From assembly GCF_021513215.1 (NCBI RefSeq), contig NZ_CP090975.1, forward strand, positions 1,171,501 through 1,235,500: a stretch of DNA of 64,000 bases. Direction: 5' to 3'. The position numbers were made by a program, and so were the translations under genes. Shown one piece after another: positions 55,282 to 64,000 of the stretch (the stretch's first letter is position 1; each line of letters begins with the position of its first letter). A model generated the notes under the pieces. That model searched no databases. It worked only from the letters and a program-made list of their open reading frames with translations, and was not told the origin of the DNA. This DNA is from Suttonella sp. R2A3. Its GTDB lineage: Bacteria; Pseudomonadota; Gammaproteobacteria; Cardiobacteriales; Cardiobacteriaceae.

Positions 55282-55337
55282 CCACCCATGCAGCACATTA
55301 ACGTCATTATTATTGTATAAAAGAGCGCATCATTATT

Positions 55338-56426
55338 ATGTCCACACTCAGCCTACAGCAAGTTTGTAAAACCTACCCCAACGGCACCAAAGCGATCAAA
55401 AACGCTAACTTGGAGATTGAATCCGGCGAATTTGTCGTCTTTGTTGGCCCTTCTGGTTGTGGCAAATCGACGTTATTGCGCATGATTGCCGGCTTAGAAA
55501 CGATTAGCGAAGGGGAGATTGTCTTAGCCGATACCACGATCAACAACCTTGAACCGGCCAAACGAGATATCGCGATGGTTTTTCAAAACTATGCGCTTTA
55601 TCCGCATATGAGTGTGTATAAAAACCTCGCTTATGGCCTAGTGAACCGTAAATTTCCTAAAGCAGAAATCGATAAGCGCGTGCGCGAGACGGCCGAAATG
55701 CTACAGCTGGCTGAATATTTGGAGAGTAAACCGCGTGAACTTTCTGGCGGCCAACGCCAGCGCGTGGCGATGGGCCGCGCCATTGTTCGTGAACCTAAGT
55801 TGTTTTTATTCGACGAACCGCTGTCAAATTTAGACGCCAAATTACGCAACACCATGCGCTTGGAAATTAAAGCGCTGCAACGTCGTCTCAATACGACCGC
55901 GATTTATGTCACCCACGATCAAGTTGAAGCGATGACGATGGCCGATAAAATCGTCATCCTCAACGCAGGCAAGGTAGAACAAGTTGGCTCACCACAGGCG
56001 ATCTATCATCAGCCGGCCAACCTGTTTGTCGCCACTTTTATTGGCTCACCGGCCATGAATATCCTCGATGCGACCCTTGACCAAGGTCGTTTGAATTTCA
56101 CCAGTGGACAAAGCATTGACACTGATTTTGACCTGCCGGATAGCCAGCAACGCAAACTGCTTAAAGTTGGTATTCGTCCAGAATGTATTCAGCTAAGCCC
56201 AAGTGCGCGTAATGATGCACCGAGCCTGCCGATTTCGATAGATATTGTCGAAGATCTGGGGGCCCAGCGGGTGATACATGCTCGCCTTGGCAAACAACCG
56301 TTATTAATCGTCAGTGAGCAGGAAAACATCCGAGAAGGCGATACGCGATACGCTGTGATGCCCTTAGCCCACTTGTACCTCTTTGATCCTAAAACTGAAG
56401 CCAACATCACCCAACACCGCCAATAA
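55338..56426 (+). CDS. ugpC: ABC transporter ATPase UgpC
   Basis: ATPase of the importer, 362 residues. Walker A FVGPSGCGKSTLLRMIAGL, Q-loop VFQNYALYPHMSV, signature ELSGGQRQRVAMGRAIVR, Walker B LFDEPLSNLDAKLR and H-loop ATAIYVTHDQVEAMTMA-type TAIYVTHDQVEAMTMA. The C-terminal OB/TOBE regulatory domain (about 240-350) is present, as in MalK/UgpC. Operon position after ugpE. The TAA stop is followed immediately by the next gene (TAATATG), so it is co-transcribed. Confidence 0.93.
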   Translation: MSTLSLQQVCKTYPNGTKAIKNANLEIESGEFVVFVGPSGCGKSTLLRMIAGLETISEGEIVLADTTINNLEPAKRDIAMVFQNYALYPHMSVYKNLAYGLVNRKFPKAEIDKRVRETAEMLQLAEYLESKPRELSGGQRQRVAMGRAIVREPKLFLFDEPLSNLDAKLRNTMRLEIKALQRRLNTTAIYVTHDQVEAMTMADKIVILNAGKVEQVGSPQAIYHQPANLFVATFIGSPAMNILDATLDQGRLNFTSGQSIDTDFDLPDSQQRKLLKVGIRPECIQLSPSARNDAPSLPISIDIVEDLGAQRVIHARLGKQPLLIVSEQENIREGDTRYAVMPLAHLYLFDPKTEANITQHRQ

Positions 56427-56427
56427 T

Positions 56428-57447
56428 ATGAATATCATCACCCGTACCACAACCAAACTTGAGCGTGTGAAGCCGCACGCGCGTGAGGCAATACTGTCCG
56501 GTGACAAAGACGAGGCCACCCACCGCACACTACTGCAAGATTTACCTTGTTTTAACGCTATAGAGTGCGCCGGCGAAGGCAGTTCTGAAGCGCTCGACAG
56601 CCCTTTTCGTGTGCTGGCATGGAATGCCGAACGCTGTTTAGACGTTAAAGAAAGTGCGGCGCTCATCGAGCGTCACCAGCCTGATATTGTCTTGCTTTCT
56701 GAGATGGATAATGGGATGGCGCGGAGCGCGCAAAAACACACCACCAAGCAACTCGCCAAGCGTCTAGGGATGTATTATCTCTACGGCGTAGAATTTCTTG
56801 AACTCGATTTAGGCAGCGATATCGAGCGAGACCTTGCGCAAGACGACAGCAACAAAAAAGGGTTTCATGGCAACGCGATATTAAGCCGCGTCCCTTTTGA
56901 CCAGATTGCCTTAGTGCGCTTTGATGATCACGGACATTGGTTTGCTGGACAGCAAGTGGGCAGCAGCTTTGGTCAGCCTCGTGTCGGTGGACGGATGGCG
57001 TTGCTTGCTTTAGTGCGTCATGCCGAGCTCGGTAAAGTATGCGTGGTCAGTACCCATTTTGAAAGTAACGCGGATATTCACACTCGCGACCGACAGATGT
57101 TTGATCTAACCACGGCCGCTGAAGCATTTGCTGGCAGTCACACGCCTATTATTATTGGTGGTGATTTGAACACCGGAAACCATTTAGTCAACAACCTTGA
57201 TCACCGCGCCGAAACGCTGTTTCATACCGCCGGCGAAAGAGGTTTTCATTGGCGTGCGAATCCAGAAGGCACAACCACACGCCCCTCACGCCTCACCCTT
57301 CGTCCCGAGCGCAGCGCCAAACTCGATTGGTTTGTCGCCAAAGGCATCGATGCGCAGTCCAGCGAAATCATTCCCGCGCTTGATGCGCACGGAGAGGCGC
57401 TTTCTGATCACGATATTATCCTTGCTGACTGGCGCTTGGCTATTTAG
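56428..57447 (+). CDS. Endonuclease/exonuclease/phosphatase (EEP) family protein in the ugp operon
   Basis: About 339 residues from the ATG at 56428; 1 base separates it from the ugpC stop. EEP fold blocks: RVLAWNAERCLDV (Asn ligand), DIVLLSEMDN (catalytic Glu/metal), FHGNAILSRVP, STHFESNAD (His), IIIGGDLNTGN (DxN) and LSDHDIILADW (C-terminal SDH catalytic His). The set of active-site residues is complete. No signal peptide, so cytosolic. In E. coli this position holds ugpQ (glycerophosphodiester phosphodiesterase), of a different fold. Here an EEP enzyme may take over phosphodiester or phosphate release from the imported substrate; specificity unknown. Confidence 0.85.
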   Translation: MNIITRTTTKLERVKPHAREAILSGDKDEATHRTLLQDLPCFNAIECAGEGSSEALDSPFRVLAWNAERCLDVKESAALIERHQPDIVLLSEMDNGMARSAQKHTTKQLAKRLGMYYLYGVEFLELDLGSDIERDLAQDDSNKKGFHGNAILSRVPFDQIALVRFDDHGHWFAGQQVGSSFGQPRVGGRMALLALVRHAELGKVCVVSTHFESNADIHTRDRQMFDLTTAAEAFAGSHTPIIIGGDLNTGNHLVNNLDHRAETLFHTAGERGFHWRANPEGTTTRPSRLTLRPERSAKLDWFVAKGIDAQSSEIIPALDAHGEALSDHDIILADWRLAI

Positions 57448-57464
57448 GTGGTTCACTGATTATT

Positions 57465-57484
57465 AGCGGTTAACCACCGCTTTT
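57465..57484 (+). terminator. Weak hairpin ending the ugp operon
   Basis: AGCGGT (57465-57470) pairs with ACCGCT (57476-57481), five-base loop, followed by only three T and then C. Short, with a partial T run; plausible terminator after the EEP gene. Confidence 0.45.
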
Positions 57485-57663
57485 CTAACCCGTCTCAGTC
57501 TATTAAATAAGCCGCCGCCTGATTGAGATTTTTATGCGTGCATCATCGGTAAAGTAGCCAGTATTTGTAGTTTTTTTGCCACAAAAACACAGCCATTACT
57601 GGCAAAATCTTCTTTTTGCACGTAAAATGAGGCGATATTTTTTCATTTTTACCGAGGTTTTCG

Positions 57664-59454
57664 ATGAAAGTGCTGAGAGCTTGTTGTTTACTTGCAACAG
57701 TTATATACGGTTCACTGCTGCCTTATGTCTATGCGCAGCAAACTGTCGCTGAATCGGTTGAAACAGCGGAGGTCAGCGCTGTAGAAAACGTCTTTGACGA
57801 AGCACCGCCCAATATTGCCGACAACCTCCCACCCGGCGTCACCCAGGAAGCCTTAGAAGAAGTTGGGATGATTCCGCTAGCTATCAATAATGACGCAGCG
57901 CCAGCTATCCCGGTGAGCAATACCATGCAGCCATTTAACAGCATGCGTATTAAGCTGATGGAAGTTTTACAACAGCCTGTCTCCAGCGTAAACATTAACG
58001 GGCAGATCGTTAAGCTGCACCGTCCTCAGTTAGTCGCTGAAGCCTACCGTTCACAACAATACCCCACTATCTGGACACAGGAACAGCAATTTACTGGCCT
58101 ATTACCAGCCTTACAGCAGTTGCTCCCCCAAGCCGAACAAGATGCGCTAAATCCGCAGTATTATCATCTAAACCTTATTGCCGCACTCAAGCCTGAGCAA
58201 GACTATAGCGATATTATTGCCTATGAATTATTGCTTAGCGACGCCTACCTGTCATTAGCTGACCACCTAGCCAATGGGCTGGTCGACCCTACAGTCACGC
58301 ACCCTGAATGGAATGCGCCCAAAGTCAGTGCACAAGAATTAGGGCAACTGTTATCCGAAGCTGCCGTCAGTGGCGATTTGGCTGCTCCATTGGCCAACCT
58401 CAATGCCGAAAATGCGCGCTACCAGCAAATGCGCGCTTTATACAATAGTTTAGTCAATGAGCCAGCCGATGCCAGCGATGCCACGCCACCGATTACCGCA
58501 AGCTTGAAGCCTGGTATAACCCATCCTCAGGTGCCACTACTCAGAGAAAAATTATCCGTGATCGGTCAGGGCAACACCTACGATAGCGCATTAAAAACGG
58601 CGGTGATGGATTTTCAGCGCAATAATGGCTTGAGCGCAGATGGCGTGATCGGACCGAGCACCCGCAACCAGCTCAATCAAAATCGTGCCTCACAACTCGA
58701 TAAACTGCGTATTAACCTTGAGCGACAACGCTGGCTGCCGCAAAGCTTAGGCCCTGTGTATGTGTTGGTTAATATCCCGAGTTACCAGGTGCAAATGTTT
58801 AATAACGACCAATCGATGTACAACACTCGCGCGGTGGTTGGCCGAAAATCACGCCCAACCCCGGCCTTTGTCGATCGCATTCGCCATGTTGTCATGAGCC
58901 CAACCTGGACTGTACCGACAACGATTATGCAGAAAGACAAGCTGCCACAACTGCGCCGCAATCCAGGTGCCTTTGACGGTAGCTACGACGCAATTGCGCC
59001 AAATGGTAAACGTCTCCGCCCCAGCTCAGTTAATTGGTCGAGTGGTACAAACGGCTACACCTTACAGCAGAAACCTGGGCCTCATAATGCGCTTGGTCGG
59101 GTAAAATTCTTATTCCCAAATAAACACGCGATTTATTTACACGATACGCCAAGCAAAGGCTTATTTAACCGCGAAAACCGCGCCTATAGCTCCGGCTGCA
59201 TACGTATTCAGGATCCGCTCGATTTTGCTAATATTTTACTGGCCAATACCGAATGGACACCAGACAGCATCAAGAGCGCGACGCAAAGATCGAGCGAACG
59301 CTGGGTAAATACACCACAAGAAACCCCGATTTATTTGGTATATTGGACGATGTGGAGCACCCCTGACGGACAAATCCAATCAGCAGCGGATGTCTATGAT
59401 TTAGATAGCGCACTCCTCAAACAATACCAAGACGCGCTCAGCGTCGCTTTTTAA
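57664..59454 (+). CDS. L,D-transpeptidase (YcbB/LdtD type)
   Basis: 596 residues, periplasmic. Signal peptide ending VYA. Peptidoglycan-binding domain near residue 290 ([26 protein letters not shown] and [18 protein letters not shown]). YkuD catalytic domain from about 370 with [26 protein letters not shown], and the active-site [10 protein letters not shown]...[15 protein letters not shown], with cysteine nucleophile in SSGCIR. Makes 3-3 (L,D) crosslinks in peptidoglycan, as LdtD does. Long N-terminal acidic stretch (about 25-80) without domain. Ribosome site is weak (GAGG). Confidence 0.92.
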   Translation: MKVLRACCLLATVIYGSLLPYVYAQQTVAESVETAEVSAVENVFDEAPPNIADNLPPGVTQEALEEVGMIPLAINNDAAPAIPVSNTMQPFNSMRIKLMEVLQQPVSSVNINGQIVKLHRPQLVAEAYRSQQYPTIWTQEQQFTGLLPALQQLLPQAEQDALNPQYYHLNLIAALKPEQDYSDIIAYELLLSDAYLSLADHLANGLVDPTVTHPEWNAPKVSAQELGQLLSEAAVSGDLAAPLANLNAENARYQQMRALYNSLVNEPADASDATPPITASLKPGITHPQVPLLREKLSVIGQGNTYDSALKTAVMDFQRNNGLSADGVIGPSTRNQLNQNRASQLDKLRINLERQRWLPQSLGPVYVLVNIPSYQVQMFNNDQSMYNTRAVVGRKSRPTPAFVDRIRHVVMSPTWTVPTTIMQKDKLPQLRRNPGAFDGSYDAIAPNGKRLRPSSVNWSSGTNGYTLQQKPGPHNALGRVKFLFPNKHAIYLHDTPSKGLFNRENRAYSSGCIRIQDPLDFANILLANTEWTPDSIKSATQRSSERWVNTPQETPIYLVYWTMWSTPDGQIQSAADVYDLDSALLKQYQDALSVAF

Positions 59455-59477
59455 CCACCAAAAATATAGAACGATTT

Positions 59478-60005
59478 ATGACAAATACATTTACACCAAA
59501 AAACCAATACAGCAAACAAGACTTACTCGACTGCGCGCAAAGCCGCCTGTTTGGCGAAGGCAACGCGCAATTACCTCTACCCAATATGCTGATGGTCGAT
59601 CGCATTGTGAATATCAATAGCGATGGCGGCAGCTATGGCAAGGGTGAGATTATTGCCGAACTCGATATCAATCCTGACCTGTGGTTCTTCGCCTGCCATT
59701 TTGAGGGCGACCCCGTGATGCCTGGTTGCTTAGGTCTTGATGCGATGTGGCAGCTGGTTGGTTTTTATCTTGGCTGGAGTGGCGGCAAAGGGCGCGGACG
59801 CGCGCTGGGCTGTGGCGAAGTGAAATTTACCGGTCAAGTATTACCTACTCATAAGAAAATAACCTATAAAATCAATATTAAACGGGTTATCATGCGCAAA
59901 TTGGTCCTTGGTATTGCTGATGCAACGATGCTCGTTGATGACCAAGTGATTTATGAGGGGAAAGATTTGCGCGTTGGTTTATTTACCAACACCGATGGCT
60001 TTTAA
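59478..60005 (+). CDS. fabA: 3-hydroxydecanoyl-ACP dehydratase/isomerase FabA
   Basis: Dehydrates 3-hydroxydecanoyl-ACP and isomerises trans-2 to cis-3-decenoyl-ACP, the branch point for unsaturated fatty acids. Catalytic His in [26 protein letters not shown], and the Asp in [14 protein letters not shown] is the family entry. 175 residues, standard. 44 bases before fabB, so they are co-transcribed; 24 bases after the transpeptidase stop, possibly in the same transcript. Defines an anaerobic-type unsaturated fatty acid pathway. Confidence 0.97.
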   Translation: MTNTFTPKNQYSKQDLLDCAQSRLFGEGNAQLPLPNMLMVDRIVNINSDGGSYGKGEIIAELDINPDLWFFACHFEGDPVMPGCLGLDAMWQLVGFYLGWSGGKGRGRALGCGEVKFTGQVLPTHKKITYKINIKRVIMRKLVLGIADATMLVDDQVIYEGKDLRVGLFTNTDGF

Positions 60006-60048
60006 CACCACTAATTATTACACCACCAAAAAAACATGAGGATTTTTT

Positions 60049-61260
60049 ATGAAACGCGTTGTCGTGACTGGAATGGGGATTGTCTCCAGCCTGGGTAACA
60101 ATACCAAAGAGGTGTTGCAGTCTTTGCAACAACTCAAATCCGGCATTTCTTTTTCTTCTATTTATCAAGAGCTTGGGCTTCGCTCACACGTTCATGGTGA
60201 TATCAAGATTGATGCTAAAGCGCTAATCGACCGTAAAGTATTCCGTTTTATGAGTAACGCTGCCGCTTACTGTTATATCGCGATGCAAGAAGCGATCGAA
60301 CAGGCTAAACTCGTTAAAGAGCAAGTCTCACACCCACGCACCGGTATTGTGATCGGTAGTGGCGGTGCGGCGCCGGCCACTCAGGTTGAAGCGGCTGATA
60401 TTTTGCGTGAGAAAGGCGTAAAACGCATCGGCCCATATGGGGTCACCAAAACCATGGCCTCGACCACATCAGCGTGCCTTGCCACGCCATTTGGTATTAA
60501 AGGGGTTAATTACTCTTTAAGCTCTGCGTGTTCGACCAGTGCACACTGTATTGGTCACGCTGCCGAACTTATCCAAATGGGCAAACAAGACGTGGTGTTT
60601 GCTGGCGGCGGTGAAGACGTTCATTGGACGATGACGATGCTATTTGACGCCATGGGCGCCTTATCAACCAAATATAACGACCAGCCTGAAATCGCCTCGC
60701 GCGCCTACGATACCGCGCGCGATGGTTTTGTGATTTCTGGTGGTGGCAGCATCTTAGTTTTGGAAGAATACGAGCACGCCAAAGCACGTGGCGCTGAAAT
60801 TCTTGCTGAATTAACCGGTTATGGCGCAACCTCTGATGGCTACGACATGGTACAGCCTTCTGGTGAGGGCGCGGTTCGCTGCATGCAAATGGCGATGGAA
60901 ACCCACAGTGGTGAGATTGATTATATCAACGCCCACGGTACATCTACCCCGATTGGCGATACCCGAGAGCTTGAAGCGATCAGTGAAGCTTTTGCCGGCA
61001 AAGAATTGCCGCTGGTCAACTCAACCAAATCCTTATCTGGCCACGCGCTTGGCGCAGCTGGTTCAAATGAAGCAATCTATTCGCTGCTGATGTTACTCAA
61101 CGATTTTGTCTGTGCCTCAGCCAATATTTTCGAATTGGACGAAAAAGCCAAAGCGTTACCGATTGTGCGCGAAAACACCAAAAAACGCTTGAACGCTGTG
61201 ATGTCTAACAGCTTCGGCTTTGGTGGCACAAACGCTTCGTTGATTTTCTCACGCGTGTGA
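60049..61260 (+). CDS. fabB: Beta-ketoacyl-ACP synthase I FabB
   Basis: Elongates cis-3-decenoyl-ACP made by FabA and also saturated chains. Catalytic Cys in [14 protein letters not shown], His in [12 protein letters not shown] and His in [28 protein letters not shown] is C-terminal. 403 residues, normal. GAGG lies eight bases before the ATG. FabB presence together with FabA means the FabA-FabB pathway is complete. The last codon overlaps the start of the following small protein gene (TGATG). Confidence 0.97.
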   Translation: MKRVVVTGMGIVSSLGNNTKEVLQSLQQLKSGISFSSIYQELGLRSHVHGDIKIDAKALIDRKVFRFMSNAAAYCYIAMQEAIEQAKLVKEQVSHPRTGIVIGSGGAAPATQVEAADILREKGVKRIGPYGVTKTMASTTSACLATPFGIKGVNYSLSSACSTSAHCIGHAAELIQMGKQDVVFAGGGEDVHWTMTMLFDAMGALSTKYNDQPEIASRAYDTARDGFVISGGGSILVLEEYEHAKARGAEILAELTGYGATSDGYDMVQPSGEGAVRCMQMAMETHSGEIDYINAHGTSTPIGDTRELEAISEAFAGKELPLVNSTKSLSGHALGAAGSNEAIYSLLMLLNDFVCASANIFELDEKAKALPIVRENTKKRLNAVMSNSFGFGGTNASLIFSRV

Positions 61261-61772
61261 TGCGAACGCTCATTCGCCCATATTTTTTGCTTAGCTTGTG
61301 TCTGTGCTTCACCGCGCAGGCACAAGATAGCCGTGTAGAAACTGAGGTTATCGAAGCAGAGAATCAAGCGACTGAGAACCAACAAGAAGACAGTACTCAA
61401 CAAATGGCAGACGAGGCGGAAGGCGAGCGCCAACTGGTTCAGCGAGGGATTTATCGCTGCCTTGAGCGCGGACAATATGTATTCGTTGATGATCATAACC
61501 GCCCCGGCCTCTCGCGTTGTGAGCAAATTCGCGCACCACATTATCGGGTAATCAACCCCGATGAAGTAGCAGAACAACCCGCAATGACGTTCCCGAGCGC
61601 CTCACCGTGTAGTGGCGCGATCATTTATCGTGGGGGCACGTATATTTTCAGTGATAAATCGCCGTGTCCGATCCCGGCTGAGATTTTTGATACAATGACG
61701 CCGATTGAGGCGCATCCCCAATACTATAATCAAGCACAAGAACCTTTAGAACAAACTGATTCATCATTATGA
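61260..61772 (+). CDS. Small secreted protein with two Cys-containing repeats (DUF4124-like)
   Basis: 170 residues with signal peptide [13 protein letters not shown] Gln/Glu-rich spacer (about 25-60) precedes two similar segments: [22 protein letters not shown] and [21 protein letters not shown]. Each holds a pair of cysteines around a YVF.D / YIFSD core, resembling the DUF4124 pattern (YxC......YTDxP....C). Periplasmic location makes disulfides likely. Function unknown. Its ATG overlaps the fabB stop and its end overlaps queH by four bases, so it lies in the fabA-fabB-queH transcript. Confidence 0.7.
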   Translation: MRTLIRPYFLLSLCLCFTAQAQDSRVETEVIEAENQATENQQEDSTQQMADEAEGERQLVQRGIYRCLERGQYVFVDDHNRPGLSRCEQIRAPHYRVINPDEVAEQPAMTFPSASPCSGAIIYRGGTYIFSDKSPCPIPAEIFDTMTPIEAHPQYYNQAQEPLEQTDSSL

Positions 61773-62428
61773 GCGATACCTACCAACGCGAACCATTAAT
61801 CCCACCAGGCGGACATAAGAAAGTCCTGCTTCATTCATGCTGTGCGCCTTGCTCAGGTGAAGTGATGGAAGCGATGCTTGCCAGCGGGATTGATTACACG
61901 ATTTTTTTCTACAACCCCAATATTCATCCGCGCAAAGAATATCTGCTGCGTAAGGATGAAAATATTGCCTTTGCTGAGAAATTCAACGTGCCATTTATTG
62001 ATTGTGATTACGACACCGATAACTGGTTTGAGCGCGCTAAAGGGATGGAATTTGAGCCTGAGCGCGGTATCCGCTGCACAATGTGTTTTGACATGCGTTT
62101 TGAGCGCACCGCGCTATACGCCCATGAAAACGGCTTCCCGATCATCACCAGCTCGTTAGGGATTTCTCGTTGGAAGAATATGAAACAAATCAATGAGAGC
62201 GGTGAGCGCGCAGCCGAGCCGTATCCCGATGTGCAGTACTGGACGTTCAACTGGCGCAAAAAAGGCGGTTCGCAGCGAATGATCGAGATCAGCAAACGTG
62301 AGCAGTTTTATATGCAAGAGTATTGCGGTTGCGTGTATTCGCTACGTGACAGCAACGCTCACCGCCTCTCGCAAGGCCGCGATAAAATTAAAATCGGGGT
62401 TAAATATTACGGCGAAGAGACCGATTAA
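61769..62428 (+). CDS. queH: Epoxyqueuosine reductase QueH
   Basis: Last step of queuosine synthesis in tRNA, reducing epoxyqueuosine; the cobalamin-independent alternative to QueG. 219 residues. Iron-sulfur and metal cysteines: [13 protein letters not shown] (CCxxC), [12 protein letters not shown] (CxxC) and [13 protein letters not shown] (CxC). [19 protein letters not shown] is another family block. Overlaps the preceding gene by ATGA and abuts ubiK (convergent, 4-base overlap). The call is strong. Confidence 0.95.
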   Translation: MSDTYQREPLIPPGGHKKVLLHSCCAPCSGEVMEAMLASGIDYTIFFYNPNIHPRKEYLLRKDENIAFAEKFNVPFIDCDYDTDNWFERAKGMEFEPERGIRCTMCFDMRFERTALYAHENGFPIITSSLGISRWKNMKQINESGERAAEPYPDVQYWTFNWRKKGGSQRMIEISKREQFYMQEYCGCVYSLRDSNAHRLSQGRDKIKIGVKYYGEETD

Positions 62429-62670
62429 GACTGCTTCGCCTCAAGTTCATTAATCCGACGTTCGAGCTCAGCAACGCGCGCTTCAGCCTGAGCGAGCAAA
62501 CGCTCTTGCTGGGCAAACTCTTCGCGTGGCACTAAATCAAACTGCGCCAATTTTTCGCTAATCGTTTGTCGCACCATCTGCTTGGCTTCATCATTAAGCG
62601 GGCGCACTGATTCCGGTAAATGAGCCTCAATTTGACTGGCGATAAACGCAAAAGGATTTTTCTTTAACAT
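62425..62670 (-). CDS. ubiK: Ubiquinone biosynthesis accessory factor UbiK
   Basis: 81-residue coiled-coil protein (YqiC/BMFP family) helping the lipid-facing stage of aerobic ubiquinone synthesis via UbiJ-type partners. [23 protein letters not shown] is the family block, followed by a C-terminal heptad region ([15 protein letters not shown]). Length matches E. coli UbiK (about 96). The ATG at 62670 has GGAG seven bases before it. Convergent with queH. Confidence 0.93.
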   Translation of the reverse strand: MLKKNPFAFIASQIEAHLPESVRPLNDEAKQMVRQTISEKLAQFDLVPREEFAQQERLLAQAEARVAELERRINELEAKQS

Positions 62671-62732
62671 AAAAACTCCATATCGTTAGTTTACGCGCCA
62701 GTTTATCAGAAAGGCCGCTCGCTATCTGTGAT

Positions 62733-64000
62733 TTAAACCTTTGCTAAGGCCTGCTCAATGTCAGCAATAATGTCCTCGACGTCTTCAATCCCGATTGACA
62801 GGCGCACCAAACCTTCACTCACACCCGCGCTCGCCAATTCTTCGGCATTGAGCTGGCGGTGGGTCGTGCTTGCTGGATGACACGCCAGAGTTTTGGTATC
62901 GCCGATATTAACCAGTCGATAAATCAGCTCGAGCGCATCAATAAAGCGCCCACCAGCCTCAACACCACCTTCTAATTCAAAGCTTAAGATGCTTGAGGCC
63001 TTGCCTCCACAGATTTTATCTGCAGTCGCACGATACGGGCTACCCTCAAGTGTTGCGTAGTGTACTTTGCTGACCTTAGGCTGCTTCACTAACCACTGGG
63101 CAATCTTTTCCGCATTCTCACAGTGGCGATCCATGCGTAGCGCTAAGGTTTCCAAACCTTGCATGATTTGAAACGCGTTAAATGGCGATAGGGCCGAACC
63201 CGTATTGCGCAGTGGCACCACGCGGCAACGCCCGATATACGCCGCCTCTCCTAAAGCTTCGGTATAAACCACCCCATGATAAGACGGATCGGGTTCATTG
63301 AGCATCGGGAAACGCTCGGCGTGTTTTTGCCAAGGGAAGGTGCCTGAATCGACAATCATGCCGCCGATGGTTGTACCATGCCCACCAATATATTTGGTCA
63401 GTGCATGAACGACAATATGCGCGCCATGCTCAAACGGGCGACAGAGATAAGGGGTTGCCACGGTGTTATCAACGATCAGCGGGATACCGTGCGCATTAGC
63501 AATCTCAGCCCAGCGCGCAATATCGACCACATTCCCTGCTGGGTTACCGATCGACTCACAATAAAGCGCTTTGGTCTTATCATCGATTGAGGCTTCAATC
63601 TTATCGTAGTCATCATGGGCAACCATGCGCACTTCAATGCCTTGATTTGGAAAAGAGTGGGCAAAAAGATTGTATGTGCCGCCATAAAGTTGCGCGGTGG
63701 AAATAATATTACTACCCACATTGGCGATGGCTTGAATCGCATAGGTTATCGCGGCCATACCAGAAGCAACAGCCAATCCAGCAATACCACCTTCAAGCGC
63801 AGCAACACGCTCTTCTAACACAGCATTGGTCGGATTCATGATCCGTGTATAGATATTGCCTTGCACCTTAAGATCAAAGAGATCCGCACCGTGTTGCGTA
63901 TCATCAAACGTGTAGGAGGTGGTTTGATAGATTGGCACCGCAGCGGATTTTGTGGTGGGGTCGCCTTGATAACCGGCGTGGATAGCAGTCGTTGCAAATT
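62733..64000 (-). CDS. metY: O-acetylhomoserine sulfhydrylase (MetY-type), 5' end beyond window
   Basis: PLP-dependent enzyme making homocysteine (or methionine precursors) from O-acetylhomoserine and sulfide. The frame runs to the window edge: reading upstream of the internal GTG at 63938 gives FATTAIHAGYQGDPTT, the typical N-terminus, so the true start is outside. MDYSR-like YTRIMNPTNAVLEERVAALEGG, PLP-lysine region HALTKYIGGHGTTIGG and LGDTKTL-type IGDTKTLACHPASTTHRQL all fit the Cys/Met PLP family, MetY subclass (long insertion, acidic C-terminus). Over 420 residues are visible. Confidence 0.92.
   Translation of the reverse strand, partial: FATTAIHAGYQGDPTTKSAAVPIYQTTSYTFDDTQHGADLFDLKVQGNIYTRIMNPTNAVLEERVAALEGGIAGLAVASGMAAITYAIQAIANVGSNIISTAQLYGGTYNLFAHSFPNQGIEVRMVAHDDYDKIEASIDDKTKALYCESIGNPAGNVVDIARWAEIANAHGIPLIVDNTVATPYLCRPFEHGAHIVVHALTKYIGGHGTTIGGMIVDSGTFPWQKHAERFPMLNEPDPSYHGVVYTEALGEAAYIGRCRVVPLRNTGSALSPFNAFQIMQGLETLALRMDRHCENAEKIAQWLVKQPKVSKVHYATLEGSPYRATADKICGGKASSILSFELEGGVEAGGRFIDALELIYRLVNIGDTKTLACHPASTTHRQLNAEELASAGVSEGLVRLSIGIEDVEDIIADIEQALAKV

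Noticed and set aside
1-64000. tRNA, rRNA, CRISPR arrays, IS elements, prophage or integrase genes
   Set aside because: I looked for cloverleaf ends, GGTTCGA arms, regularly spaced repeats and transposase-type frames; none convincing was seen. A small RNA without strong structure could still be missed.

Overview
The window is a stretch of a Gram-negative, gammaproteobacterial chromosome with no phage, plasmid, IS element, tRNA, rRNA or CRISPR that I can see. The class is indicated by tetrameric glycyl-tRNA synthetase (glyQ/glyS), hflD-mnmA, the fabA-fabB unsaturated fatty acid pair, ubiK, holC, msbA with lipopolysaccharide (LPS) core genes, and an aroB neighbourhood. Gene order does not match the Enterobacterales or pseudomonad layouts I know. 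A smaller-genome lineage such as the Cardiobacteriales is possible, but I cannot prove it. Base composition looks moderate, with two visibly AT-richer patches: the LPS-ligase block (about 3.2-7.2 kb) and a two-gene island (about 33.9-35.6 kb).

Layout. 0-9.5 kb: 5' part of ndk, then an LPS assembly cluster on the minus strand. It holds a kinase-like gene, msbA, an O-antigen-ligase-like gene, remnants of a duplicated msbA and glycosyltransferase, a frameshifted GT4 glycosyltransferase, a second frameshifted ligase-like gene, a two-domain GT2 glycosyltransferase and a DxD glycosyltransferase. The cluster reads as a tandem duplication of a [GT2 - ligase - (GT4) - msbA] unit that later decayed. 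9.6-14.2 kb: a Tat-exported sulfide:quinone-reductase-like flavoprotein with a DUF5368 membrane protein, an EamA exporter and a GDYXXLXY/DUF2157 pair. 14.3-18.8 kb: two tandem PlsC-like acyltransferases and glyQ-glyS. 18.9-26.3 kb: an SPFH/NfeD pair, a phosphodiester-glycosidase-like protein, Ppx/GppA, DgkA, hflD-mnmA and hemJ. 26.4-30.1 kb: a probably Fur-controlled ferric-iron ABC importer (fbpABC). 30.2-33.6 kb: YceI, cytochrome b561 and a family I.3 RTX lipase.

33.9-35.6 kb: an AT-rich island with a ClbS/DfsB-type genotoxin-resistance protein and an unfamiliar protein with a PD-(D/E)XK nuclease signature. 35.8-43.7 kb: two TPM-domain proteins, alanine dehydrogenase, a Fur-box-driven small unknown protein, mltB-like transglycosylase with aroB, an M19 dipeptidase and a YdjM-like protein. 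43.8-52 kb: the overlapping run argG-dat-holC, a large MscS channel, a TetR regulator, LemA and a ComEC whose C-terminal hydrolase domain has lost its metal site. 52.1-57.4 kb: a ugp-type ABC importer operon (B, hairpin, A, E, C) ending in an endonuclease/exonuclease/phosphatase-family protein where ugpQ would be expected. 57.6-64 kb: an L,D-transpeptidase, fabA-fabB, a small secreted Cys protein, queH, ubiK and the start of a metY-type sulfhydrylase.

A caution about data quality. Four genes, including the essential glyS and an SPFH gene, are each broken by one base in a mononucleotide run, and in each case adding one base restores the frame. That shared pattern points to homopolymer undercalling in the source sequence. 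Frameshifts in the LPS genes should therefore not be taken as phase variation or pseudogenisation without resequencing. The msbA remnant is different: it has lost its start, has a stop at codon 2 and is truncated, so it is a genuine pseudogene.
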